Shown here one piece after another: positions 51,739 to 64,000 of a stretch of DNA of 64,000 nt (positions are counted from its first letter, which is position 1; each line of letters opens with the position of its first letter). Position numbers and translations under genes: made by a program. The notes under the pieces are model-generated. The model did not search any database. It was not told where the DNA came from and saw nothing but the letters and a program-made list of their open reading frames with translations. The stretch covers positions 1,876,001-1,940,000 of the forward strand of contig NC_133526.1 of the NCBI RefSeq assembly GCF_048544455.1, in the 5' to 3' direction. This DNA comes from Silene latifolia. Lineage: Eukaryota; Streptophyta; Magnoliopsida; Caryophyllales; Caryophyllaceae.

Positions 51739-52025
51739 ACACGCCATACGTATTGGCGTGTTTAAAGAGGAAGACACGCCATTACGTATGGCGTGTTTAG
51801 TTTTTGGCAATTTGATAGTCACTGGAAAGGGGTTGGAAAATTGGCTGCTGAAACCCGCCATTACGTATGGCGTGTTTTGTTCTCAAGACACGCCATTACG
51901 TATGGCGTGTTTCCTTTGCTTATGTTGTCCAGCTTCTGTCTTTGGTTTAGTTTTTTGGACTGCCTAAACACGCCATTACGTATGGCGTGTTCAGTGAAGT
52001 AAACACGCCAATACGTATGGCGTGT
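51739..52025. promoter_or_regulatory. Right array of six near-palindromic motifs
   Basis: The same motif starts at 51739, 51774, 51853, 51888, 51968 and 52003, with spacings 35, 79, 35, 80 and 35, mirroring the left array. The copy at 51853 has ACCCGCC in place of ACACGCC. Confidence 0.8.
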
Positions 52026-52146
52026 TTAAGCCTCCTACAGGCTCGTCAAAAACGAGCCTACGTGGACACCATTTCGATAATTGTTTTCAAAACCGACCCA
52101 AAACGACAATTCTTTTATTTTTGAGCATTATTTCAAAAACGGACTC
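52000..52146 (-). repeat. MULE right TIR
   Basis: 147 bp; inverted copy of the left end with a single mismatch near the tip. Confidence 0.93.
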
Positions 52147-52155
52147 CGTTTGTGT

Positions 52156-53340
52156 TTAGAAGATTTAAAGTGATGACGTGTTATGACAGGTCAGATTTTA
52201 GTTATGACGTGTCAGGTGTTGATTTGTTGATGGTGCACAACTAGACGTGTCTGTGAATGTAATGTTGGTAAGTTAGGTCGTTGGGGCCTTGGGGGGTAGA
52301 GTAGGCAATGGGCCGTGCCTAGTTACAATTTTGGCCGGGCCCAGATACGGTCAATCGTGCTTTTGAGCCGTACCGTGCCGGTCCGCTTTTATCACCCCCT
52401 TATCGTGGCCCGAGCAAAGTCGGGCCGGGCTTGTGCCGCCCATCTTGCTTCAGGTATTTTTAATGAAATCGTCGTGCCTGACCCATCGTGCTTCGTGTTG
52501 TGTCTAAGCGAGTAAGCGCATGTTTTTTTGGAAATTTGGCATCGTGGCCCGCCTCTTACTCGGTCGTGCCGAGCCCGGGTCACCTCGTTTCTTTACCGCG
52601 CCCGTGCCGATTCGTGACGCCCACCTTGACCCGGCCCGAAATGCCTACTCCAGTAAATCATTTTTTAATCAATGGTTACACACTTTAATTACTACTCTGT
52701 ACTACTTTGATTAACAAGGAGTATTTTTCAAAATTAATTACTTTCGGATTATGTCGATATATATCATATTAATATGACTTTAGTATTAGTAATTTTGAGT
52801 AATTTTAGATCAATACGAATCATTTTGTATCCCTTCAATTAGAGATCGAGTAGTATTGACCTCGTCACCCTAGGTTGGAGCAACACTAGGTTAATCAAGG
52901 ATCAAGTCTGGTCAATTTTGTTCTATATAACTTTAATTTTTTGGATTCAGCCTTATTCTAACTTAGGTCGAACTCGCTTATTTGAATGGGTCAATTTTGT
53001 TCAATGTAACTTGATTTTCGGATCAGCCTTATCCAACTTAGGTCGGACTCGCGTATTTGAAGCGTGTCAGACCCGTTCATATGAAGTCAACATCGGTCTA
53101 CACTCTAGTCTCTAGACCATTGGTTGGCATAAAAAGTTTATATACTTCGAGTCTTCAATACACTATTTTCCATTTTACAAAGTATTTTTAATACTTTTGC
53201 ATTTTTGGATAAATAAATAATGTTTTATTTTGAATTTCTCTCTGAAAAAACGTTTTAAATTTCAAATGTTGCTACTATACTTTCGCTATATTCGCTCTTA
53301 CGACAAACTCGACCCACAGAATCACAGGTCTCCAAAGTCA
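52156..53340. other. Intergenic spacer
   Basis: No gene seen. About 52290-52640 is a GC-richer patch of degenerate GGGCCGTGCC/CGGCCCG words, and about 52950-53090 has a ~75-bp direct duplication (TTGGATTCAGCCTTATTCTAAC / CGGATCAGCCTTATCCAAC, each with TTAGGTCGGACTCG). Confidence 0.4.
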
Positions 53341-53563
53341 GGGATCAGAGTTTAGACTCTGAAAGCGGAAGCATTGGGGCTTCGGCCAAAGAAGCCGAAG
53401 CCTCTTCCAGGTGTGAGTAGACCTCGTAAGAGATGGTTGCATGATCAGGTAGTTCTACTAAATAGTTAGTTCCAAGAAGAACCCGACTATCCTTCAGCCG
53501 GGTGCACAAACATGGATGATAGACGTTAAATCTATATCTAAACATCAAAACACAAGACTGCAA
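53341..53563 (-). pseudogene. Exon-like fragment of unknown gene
   Basis: Minus-strand frame ending at a TGA near 53345 reads like a real C-terminus: LLGTNYLVELPDHATISYEV followed by YSHLEEASASLAEAPMLPL. A candidate acceptor (CTGAAG) lies near 53495. No upstream exon is recognisable before eL6, so this is either a captured or relic exon or a chance frame. Family not recognised. Confidence 0.3.
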
Positions 53564-53918
53564 GTCTGCAACAGTATGAAACTAGAACGACAGCAATAAT
53601 CAGCGCTGTTCTTAACCAGAACAGACAACCAAATGAGCAAAACTCAACAGCAGTCAGGTATCAGTGTACCGCAACCATGACCAATTTTTAATACCATTCT
53701 CCCATGCCACAAGTAACAGTCAGATAATAGAACAATACTACTGAGTAACACAATTAACTCTCAAATATCACCAACTCATTTTCGAAATGTAGAATCAGAT
53801 GGTCATGATGAGACATTGAGATATATCCAGCTAAACCAAAGTATTGATTCGCCAACAAATATTTCAAAACTTGCACAAAAGACTGAAAAACCATAGAAAT
53901 TTAGAATACTAAAGGTGT

Positions 53919-56806
<2,888 letters not shown>

Positions 56807-56876
56807 TGTTGTTGTTGAGGATGAGAATTGAGGAGAACGGAAGGAGGAGGGAGAGGGGTTTTGATGGAGGACGTAG

Positions 56877-56967
56877 AAACCCTAGATGTGAAGTGTAGAA
56901 ATGAGGTTATGGGTATTTAATTTGTGGAAATGTTGTGTTGTAGGTTTGGGTTGGATTGGATTGGGCT
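56877..56967 (-). promoter_or_regulatory. Telo-box and site II word upstream of eL6
   Basis: AAACCCTA lies at 56877-56884, about 70 bp above the ATG, and a TGGGCT word at 56962-56967. The same pair is seen upstream of eL15 in this window. Both are known from plant ribosomal-protein promoters; orientations relative to the gene differ between the two loci. Confidence 0.4.
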
Positions 56968-59900
56968 TTTTTAGATTTGGATTCATCATTTCATATTTTC
57001 ATCCCCTTGTCCATTAAACCAAATATGTGGGTGGGGGGTTTAGACCTGGTAAAATTGACCCGATTCGAACTCCAATCTGAAACCCGAATTTGACCCGACC
57101 CAGTATAATAGGACCTGAATGTTTATTGCTGCAAATAGCTTGATAATAGTTGACCCGGACCTGAAATGGCCCGGACTGTCCCCACATGACCCGAAGTCTA
57201 TAGACCCGAAATGACGCGATTCAAATTGACCCAACCCGAAGCCAACACGATTGTCTCGTTTGCCAAGTGTATTGGGCGTGGTGGTTCAAAATTAGACTTG
57301 GTGTATTTGACTCGACTTGAATAACTTGGTTGATGGGAGGATGGAAGTTTGAATGTCAAGAACGAGGTAATTTAAAATCGATTTTAGTTATGGAAAATGA
57401 GATGGTGACAACCGATGTTATTGACTTCTGATACCACCCATGGCAATAAAACATGCATAAACTGTATCATAGGAATATCTCATGATAAGACCCGTCCGTA
57501 TATTTGTATATTTAATGAGCCCAACTAAGAGATGACAATCGAGGTTGATATCGATCAGGATGGAATTGATTTGAAAGAAAGAATCTGATCGATTGATCCA
57601 ACCCCAACTCTTTGAATCCCGAATAATCCATTATCTACATTTCCATATCCAATTTCCATACTCCTTTAAAAATCCCAAACTCCCCTTCTTATCAGAAGCC
57701 GTAAATAAGAACACTTTCAATTCCCCGACCATTTTGCCCTTCTCTATTTTTCCTCTTTATTTGCGTGTCACACTACCGCTTCTTCTACAACATTCACCTC
57801 TCTTTCATAATCGTTCCTTTTCCTGCTTGACTGCATGCCTAAATCGTCCCATTTAGTCCACCCATTCTCCGTCTTACTCTCTCTCACACTCATTTTCCTT
57901 TATCTAAATCCCCATTTCCTTTTTAGTTGGTATTGTTTTGAAGTGGTTGCTGAACGGAGGTCAGAGATCGGAGATAGGCGGTATGTTGTCTCTTTTTGCT
58001 TTTTAATTTTGTTTTCATTACTATCATGGCCTTTTGATTTGGGTATCGACATTTTCAATGCGTATATCATCTCTTTCTTTGCGTTGATGGTGTTGATATA
58101 GCTATTTTTTTAGAAGTTTGATCAATTAATTTTTGATGATATAGGTATGATCTTCAGTCGGTTGAATTGATTAGCTAGGTTTTTACGAATTTGTTTGGTG
58201 AGATGAAGTCGAGGATTTAATGACTATAATTTTGGCGCCTCGATTACAACTTGAGTCCGCACGGTTCCGATGATGATCTTGATACCCTCAATGGTTGTTC
58301 TTGTTGCTGGTTTTCAAGATTTTGGTCATTATTGTCACCAGGTAATTAATTCTTTTACTTTTAAGTTGCATGTCATTCCTCAATTACGCATTCCCTTTAA
58401 TTTGCATTGATTTTCAACGTTACTTGGGTGTCTCAAAAGGCTTGCTTTTTTCCCATCAAAGCAACTGGTTATAAAATGATGCCTACTATGTGTATGCCCC
58501 TTTCTATACACTACCAACTTGCTTCCGCTTAGAATTCCACCAAATTGGATAAATGTTTTGCTTTTCCCTATGAATCATCGTGACTACTTATGTGTTAATT
58601 CCTGACTATAAGGTAAAACATATGACATGATTTTACACTTTTACTAAGCAGTATTAACAATATCATTTCGCCTTGTACTTGTACACGCACAATCTCGATT
58701 CAATGCCTTAACGTGCTCAATAATATTACCATTTCAATGAAGAGTTGAGTAACAATGTGCTCAATAATATCACCATTTATTATGCTTATGTATCCTTTGT
58801 CCCCTTTTTATATTGCATGTCAACTGCTATTTGTCACATTTTCTTGTCAAGATGATTCTTTGTAGTTGATTTCTAGATGTTGGTTAGTTTGATTTCTTGG
58901 CGAGGTTGTTTAATTGGTTTCAAGGGTCACATGAAAATTAATGAACTTATAAATAAAAAAAGCCATTTGATATTTACAGTGATGATAATTCTTACTTCTT
59001 CCGTCCCAATCATTTGTTTACCTTTTTAAATTCTTTGTGAGGGTATTCTAATCTTTGGTAACAAATGACTGAGATGGAGGGAGTAGTACCTGATTACCTA
59101 AATTCCTTGCATCAGCTTGATGAAGTTTGTTATGAAATGGGGTTGTGACATTTTGGGAGCATTTTGTTGTTTTGATGCACAAAATTGTCTTGCTTTTAAG
59201 GTAGAACTTATTTCTGAAGGTCAACTGCACTATTGCTAGCTGGACTTGCCTCTCATCTGCTTGAGATGCTGGTTTGATAAATGTTAGTTTGTCTTCAAAT
59301 TGAGCATTTGATCGTAATTATTGCCTGCTAATAGCTCTCTCTTTTACCACAACATTAAACTTTATGATTCTGTAATATCATTCATTGTTATAACAATCTG
59401 ATTTTTATAATTGGAACTGGTTGAAGCTTTGATATTGTGATGGAGCTCTTTTTGCTGGAAATTCGGAGTTCGCCAATGGGGTAAAATTTATAAACTTAAC
59501 TGCAGTTATCAGTTTCTATACTTCACAATGTTTTCTGTAACATTGACATTTACAATGGTGCGCCTGTCAAACAAAAGGTCTATGATTTCAAGATAAAAGA
59601 TACTACAAATTTATGCCCAAGATTTAACCATTTCAGAAGAACTTTGTACTAAGAAAATGCGAAAGCTGCCACCCAAAAAAAACTTGAAAAATTCGCAAGT
59701 TTAGTTAAGACGGTATAATACAAGAGCTCATTGTGTTCAAGTGTGAATTCAGTTTTAAAATGAAAACTAGGTATTATTATTGTAGGGCGTTTTGGGTTTC
59801 TTATTGATGATAAGGGTATGAGCTGTGTTTTTTGATTCCTTTGCGTGTAATCACATTAAACGTGGGTAACAAGGTTGCCATTTAGGGTCTCAGCTAAGTC

Positions 59901-60810
59901 TTATTGATGATATTATTAGGGTCTCAGCTAGATTGTCTGTGTAGTTTGGTAGGGGATGAGTTTCTATGTGTTTCGGATTTTTCGTTAAGCGTTTTGATAT
60001 TGGCGGAGTTGGATTTAATTTAATACACTAACCTCCTTGCTATTGGCCAAAAAAATAGGTTATTACGGTTTTATGAAGTTGTGAGCACGGTTCTCGGTGG
60101 TTGTTAGTTTAGTTATTACACATTTTTGGCTAGATTCATTCTTTTCTCTTGAAGTATATTGGTAGTCTTGTATTGTTGGACTGGTTTTCTAATGGGAACT
60201 CTGAATTTAGCTGAAAAAATTTCTAATAGGAAGGTGATTTTTCATGATTTAATCTGTGGAACATGGGAGAAGAGAGACTGAGAAGAAAGACGTGCGCAGA
60301 CGGTGTCATTCTTAATTTAAACCTGTTAGACATTGTATGTGTTGATTTTATAGGCGGTTCACGTAAGAGTTTCATGGGATGAAGAATAAGTTTAAACGAG
60401 CATGCTTAAGTATCTCATTCACTTCCCAATTGAACCTTTAAATTTCCTATTTGTTTTCTATGTTTACAACACAACCTCTATTTGCTTTTGGGGGATGGGT
60501 GGTCAGTTTACGATGGAGGAAATGGAAGGGGAAAGTCAGGGTAGCGGGGTGTGAGGAGAGCAATACGTGAGGGTCATGTCGAACACCCTTTCAGTTATAG
60601 TAAGAGGAGATTTCTGCAAATGCTGTTCATTTCTGACGATGCAAGAGTCGTTATTTTTTAACATAGAGGTGGAGCTTCGCACATCCTACTTTTACATTTT
60701 ATAGACAGAAACCATTAAGGCACAAGGGAAGTGAATGAGATATGAACAAGTAGTCCGTGTTACATGACTTTTACATTTTTAATAATTATTATTTATTCAT
60801 TAAATTTCAG
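56968..60810. other. Spacer and possible 5' part of the mosaic locus
   Basis: 57040-57240 is degenerate GACCCGA-type repeat. From about 57590 a transcribed-looking leader appears: ATG at 57835 opens a frame with a signal-peptide-like stretch (HPFSVLLSLTLIFLYL) that ends at a good donor near 57980 (GGCG|GTATGT). Another possible exon ends at the donor 58341 (CACCAG|GTAATT). I could not link these to a known protein. 58995-59083 is a Stowaway MITE. Confidence 0.35.
58995..59083. mobile_element. Stowaway MITE (89 bp)
   Basis: CTTCTTCCGTCCCAATCATTT at the left (20 of 21 bases typical) faces ACTGAGATGGAGGGAG at the right as imperfect inverted repeats. TA target duplications lie at 58993-58994 and 59084-59085. 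Confidence 0.7.
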
Positions 60811-62072
60811 GAACCCATCTATTCTTCGTCACCCCTTTCTGTTAAGCAAAATAACCAAGTGAAAGATGTTGTCGAGTCGCAAGATTCTCAAACTTTCTTT
60901 ACTCTTTTGGCCTCAGAAAATAATGGGATTATTTCAAGGCTTTCAGAAGGTAAGTAAGGGAATCAGTTATACATTTTTAACTATTTCAAGGTTCATACTG
61001 TTTAGTTAAATGCTGTTATTTGGTGTTCGTTAGGGTCAATTTATCCAGGCATTTTTTATCGAGCTGATGAAGGGTAAACATTATTTTTATAAAATTTTAC
61101 TTCGAAGTAAAATTAATATACTTCTATCATTATATTCGTAGAGATGAATTTATACGAGTATACATTTCACAATATATATCCATATTGGCCATATATCTTG
61201 TTTTTAAGGGGGATTAAATATCGATGTAGTCGGCTGAAAGTTGAGAACACTATATAAAAATTAGTGGGAGTATCATGCTGCCATGTTCTTATAAATGTTG
61301 AAGTCCACAGTCTCATGAATTAGTTTAAATATTTGCAGCTAGGATTATTGTAGATCGAGAAACAGGGAAGGTCGAGGGATTTGGTTTTGTTGAGTTTGTC
61401 GACGATCAATCTGCCAAAAGTGCTTTGGCCATGGATTCAATTAATCATTTGGGGCAATTTAATTTCTGGGTTATTTTTGGGTCAATGAATCATCGACCGA
61501 GATCGACAAGAAAAAGGGTTGGCTTTGAGTTCAAGAGTAAATGATGTCTTTTTCTTCCTACCATTTTGCAACATATATATGGATATTGAGTAATTCCTTT
61601 GCAAATGATTTGAACTATTCTAATTATTATGGACTTGCGGTTTAGGCTATTCCAAGAACAATTGTGCTTGACAAATCGGAAAAGCAATTAGTACTATGGC
61701 CAATCAAGGAAGTGGAAACAGTATGAGAAAATCGAGTACACTTCATTTCCTTCTTTCTTTAGTACCATCAGACATCATTGGTGCGTAATTAGTCTAGGTT
61801 AATGCGCTCTTACATTTCCGTTTTAATTTGTAGGTAGATGTGGAATTGTCATTCAAGGAAACCGAGTTCAAGAAGGCAGAGGAGTTGGACGCAACATGGA
61901 CTAACCCACAAATTCGGTGCAGCAGGAAAGGAGCAAATGTCGAAGGTGGCCTTGGACCATATGGATTCCTAACTCTTGCCTCAGATGACTTAGAAGAGTA
62001 TACGGCTGCGTTCTTCAAAATTTTCAAGGCCACAAACAAATATGTCGTGTTGATGTGCAGTGATCAAAGCAG
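60811..62072 (+). pseudogene. Chimeric fragment locus: unknown exon + RRM + GH32 invertase pieces
   Basis: Four exon-like pieces with good splice sites are phase-compatible. (1) 60811-60951 is unknown (SSPLSVKQNNQVKDVVES... SRLSE). (2) 61339-61469 is half of an RRM of the glycine-rich-RBP type (ARIIVDRETGKVEGFGFVEF, RNP1 present). (3) 61646-61720 is the invertase piece AIPRTIVLDKSEKQLVLWPI. (4) 61834-62072 is the invertase C-terminal beta-sandwich entry (DATWTNPQIRCSRKGANVEG, LGPYGFLTLAS, YVVLMCSDQSR). The catalytic GH32 motifs (WMNDPNG, RDP, EC) are absent and about 30 residues between pieces 3 and 4 are missing, so no invertase activity is possible. The RRM lacks its N-terminal RNP2 half. 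It may be a pseudogene, a transposon-captured fragment set, or a transcribed chimera. Confidence 0.6.
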
Positions 62073-62371
62073 GTCAGCTGTCATAAATGTTTACCCTATA
62101 CATATATTGACTTTCTTAAGCTTATACCAGTTCGACATGCTGAACATTAAAAGTTTCCAGATAACTTGTAGGGCTTCCAATTGAAAACTTTCCTTAAGGC
62201 CTTAGAATTCCACTGTGTCCTACCATAAAACACTCTGCTCTTATCGAGTTATTTCAATTAATGTTTCTACACTACACTGTAGGTAGTAGTTGATAACAAA
62301 TCGCTAACATCGTTGCTCGAGCTGTAATCTTTAAGATTCATATTATGAACTTTGTGTTTCTCATTTTGCAG

Positions 62372-62530
62372 ATCAAAGCCAAGAAGGCATCTTGGAAACT
62401 CGAGTCACCGTATCCCCTTAAAGTATCAAAAGCTTTGCCTGTGGTCCAGTTTAGTGATGAGGAGATACAATTGCCCCTGGAAAGGGCGTTAATTTGTATC
62501 CAAAAATTTTCTTTTTCGTCAAATAGTCAA
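62372..62530 (+). pseudogene. Exon-like fragment, unknown family
   Basis: After an acceptor TTTTGCAG, a frame reads IKAKKASWKLESPYPLKVSK then ALPVVQFSDEEIQLPLERA. If joined in phase to the invertase-like piece ending at 62072, a different frame is used and stops quickly, so this is probably a separate fragment. Not recognised. Confidence 0.3.
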
Positions 62531-62653
62531 TCAAAGTATCTGCATATCAATTCAAACGATCAGTATACACTGAGATGTTCCTTTTTGTGGCATATACATA
62601 CCTGATTAAACTGTTCTTTATTTATATCTGTTTCCTAGAAGTGGTTTCTCTTA

Positions 62654-63028
62654 GGGTGTGTTTAGATACCATTTTAAAAGGGAAAGGGAGGGGAGGGGGA
62701 GTGAGGGGAAGGAAAGGTAGGGGAGGGAAAATAAATTATGGTTGTTTGGATAACAAAAATGATGAGAGGGTGATGGAAGGGGAGGAAGAGGGAGATGGTA
62801 GAGTGGATGGAGGAGGAGGATGAAATGAGAGTCAAAAAAAGTTTTTCTTCCAAATCTTGTCAATGATGGAAAGATTTTAGTTTGGTCTAAAGGAGGGAAA
62901 TTAAATCCTCTCATTCCCCTCCCCTTCCATTTCCCTCCTTCCATATATTGTAACCAAACAAATGAAATTAAACCCCTCCTTTTCCCTCCCCTCCCTTTCC
63001 CTCTAATTCTCTCAATCCAAACACACCC
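62654..63028. mobile_element. Tourist-like (PIF/Harbinger) MITE, 375 bp
   Basis: Termini GGGTGTGTTTAGATA and CAATCCAAACACACCC are inverted repeats, and the 3-bp target duplication TTA lies at 62651-62653 and 63029-63031, typical of PIF/Harbinger. The left half is polypurine (GGGAAAGGGAGGGGAGGGGG), the right half polypyrimidine. Confidence 0.75.
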
Positions 63029-63081
63029 TTAGGGATTAATGTTTTTTTGAATTTGGTAAGTGCTGATGTTGTCATTTACAG

Positions 63082-63156
63082 CTTGGAGTCAAGCTATGGA
63101 AACTGGCTTACTACGAAGAGAGAAGGCAGGCTGCTCTTTGTACTGAGAAATGGCAG
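63082..63156 (+). pseudogene. Exon-like fragment, unknown family
   Basis: Between an acceptor TTTACAG and a donor CAG|GTACTG, a 75-bp piece reads LGVKLWKLAYYEERRQAALC then TEKWQ. Not recognised. It is in line with the other fragments on the plus strand. Confidence 0.3.
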
Positions 63157-63536
63157 GTACTGACCATTCATCAATTTCATGTGTTGAATACCATATTCTT
63201 AGCATAAACCACAAGAGTAGGCCTTAATTTCAACCCCTCCCTCGTTCCTTTAATTTGGCCTTTATCAGCAATAGACGGCGAAATATTCTTGTATGTTTCA
63301 ACTGATTATTATTGAAAATTTCACAACTTGGGGAGTTTGTAGAGGTAGTTGATCTAACACTTGTTGAACAAAACTTTCATTTTAGGCCAAGATGATACTA
63401 TATTTGTTCCAAAGCTTAATCAACTTCGTGGTGTTCCTCTTCTAAAATGTAGTAATAATACTACTGCAGTTAGCTATTTAGATATATGAACAACAAGAAG
63501 GATAATGAGTAAAATAATAATAATCAGCAGCAACGT

Positions 63537-63574
63537 AGAAATAGTAGTAGTAGTCATAGTAGAAGTAGTAGTTA

Positions 63575-63607
<33 letters not shown>

Positions 63608-63680
63608 GAGTAGGAGGAGGAGGAGGAGGAGGAGGAGGAGGAGTAGTAGTAGTAGTAGTAGGAGCAGTAGTAGTAAAAGT
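63537..63680. repeat. AGT/AGG trinucleotide microsatellite
   Basis: An interrupted run of AGT units, then about ten AGG units, then AGT units again. It encodes only low-complexity Val/Gly in any frame. Confidence 0.9.
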
Positions 63681-63726
63681 TGTTGATGATGTGTTTTGGA
63701 TGAGTGTAAAGTTTGTGAAATTGATG

Positions 63727-63881
63727 AGTTAAGAAAAGCTACTAATGGCTTTGACGAGAAGTTTTTAGTTCAAGGTTTTAATTTATTTGTGAATTTAAGA
63801 GGAGAGAATTACTCCGTTATCGCTCTCGGTTTTTTACATCGGGAGATTGTTCAGACTTACGAGCACAGTGGCACAGCTTAA
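63727..63881 (+). pseudogene. Receptor-kinase-like fragment
   Basis: The frame reads DELRKATNGFDEKFLVQGFN, close to the juxtamembrane/start of plant receptor-like kinase domains (LRKATNGFDE), then loses similarity and ends with TAA at 63879-63881. No glycine loop, VAIK or HRD motif follows. A fragment at most; it may be chance in the later part. Confidence 0.35.
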
Positions 63882-64000
63882 TCTACTCCGTAATACGATT
63901 GACTGTTTGCTTGTATGAAGAATATGGAGAAGCAACACTACCATTTCTCCTCTTCATCTACTTTTTGGTGGATCAGTAAAAGGTGAATTGCTAGGTTATT

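Larger units (their letters stand above)
46103..52146 (+). mobile_element. Mutator-like element (MULE) with transposase and plant mobile domain genes
   Basis: This 6044-bp element has 147-bp terminal inverted repeats (46103-46249 and 52000-52146, starting GAGTCCGTTTTTG) that differ at one base by my reading. It is flanked by the exact 9-bp target duplication CGTTTGTGT at 46094-46102 and 52147-52155, the MULE hallmark. Inside, both on +, are a MURA-type transposase (47026-49457) and a plant-mobile-domain protein (49544-51465). Six palindromic motifs sit at each end. A probable leader intron (46750-47024) ends just before the first ATG. TIR identity and clean TSD mean a recent insertion; both coding regions show a frame offset near their 5' ends. 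Confidence 0.93.

Noticed and set aside
63505-63732. A Val/Gly-rich protein encoded by the trinucleotide repeat
   Set aside because: Pure microsatellite translation with no conserved flanks.

Overview
The window is nuclear DNA from a flowering plant, most likely a eudicot. It is AT-rich, with intron-rich genes, canonical GT-AG splice sites, two cytosolic ribosomal-protein genes and plant-only families (VAN3-binding/FORKED-like, plant mobile domain). An Au-type SINE, Stowaway, Tourist and hAT MITEs, a MULE and a copia LTR element fit the same picture. I cannot name the species. All exon borders were placed by hand from splice sites and phase, without transcripts.

Layout. At 1-3152 (+) is the 3' part of a VAN3-binding/FORKED-like gene. 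At 4692-5467 (+) is a 52-residue single-pass membrane micropeptide gene. At 6949-8048 is a 1.1-kb foldback element, followed by a SINE. At 9085-13644 (-) is mitochondrial phosphatidylserine decarboxylase (PSD1, 12 exons, 453 aa); its largest intron carries an Au SINE that is itself split by a hAT MITE. At 15021-17729 (-) is ribosomal protein eL15 (204 aa). At 19013-26771 (-) is a 15-exon, 913-aa DWNN/zinc-knuckle/RING protein of the RBBP6/PQT3 type. At 27770-36564 (-) is a copia LTR element with near-identical LTRs and a decayed interior. At 39358-45833 (-) is a tail-anchored AIM24-like protein (10 exons, 282 aa). At 46103-52146 is a structurally complete MULE with 147-bp TIRs and a 9-bp TSD; it encodes a MURA-type transposase and a plant-mobile-domain protein. 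At 53919-56806 (-) is ribosomal protein eL6 (230 aa). At 57.5-64 kb (+) is a mosaic of gene fragments (RRM, GH32 invertase C-terminus, kinase-like piece) with partly phase-compatible splice sites.

The host genes are unrelated housekeeping or developmental loci, each with its own promoter; I see no operon-like logic. The most interesting structure is the MULE. Each end carries six copies of a 23-bp near-palindrome, arranged as three doublets at about 35/79-bp spacing and mirrored at the other end, and the element carries a second gene of the plant-mobile-domain family. Next in interest are the RRM-invertase mosaic, the long foldback element and the hAT-in-SINE nest.
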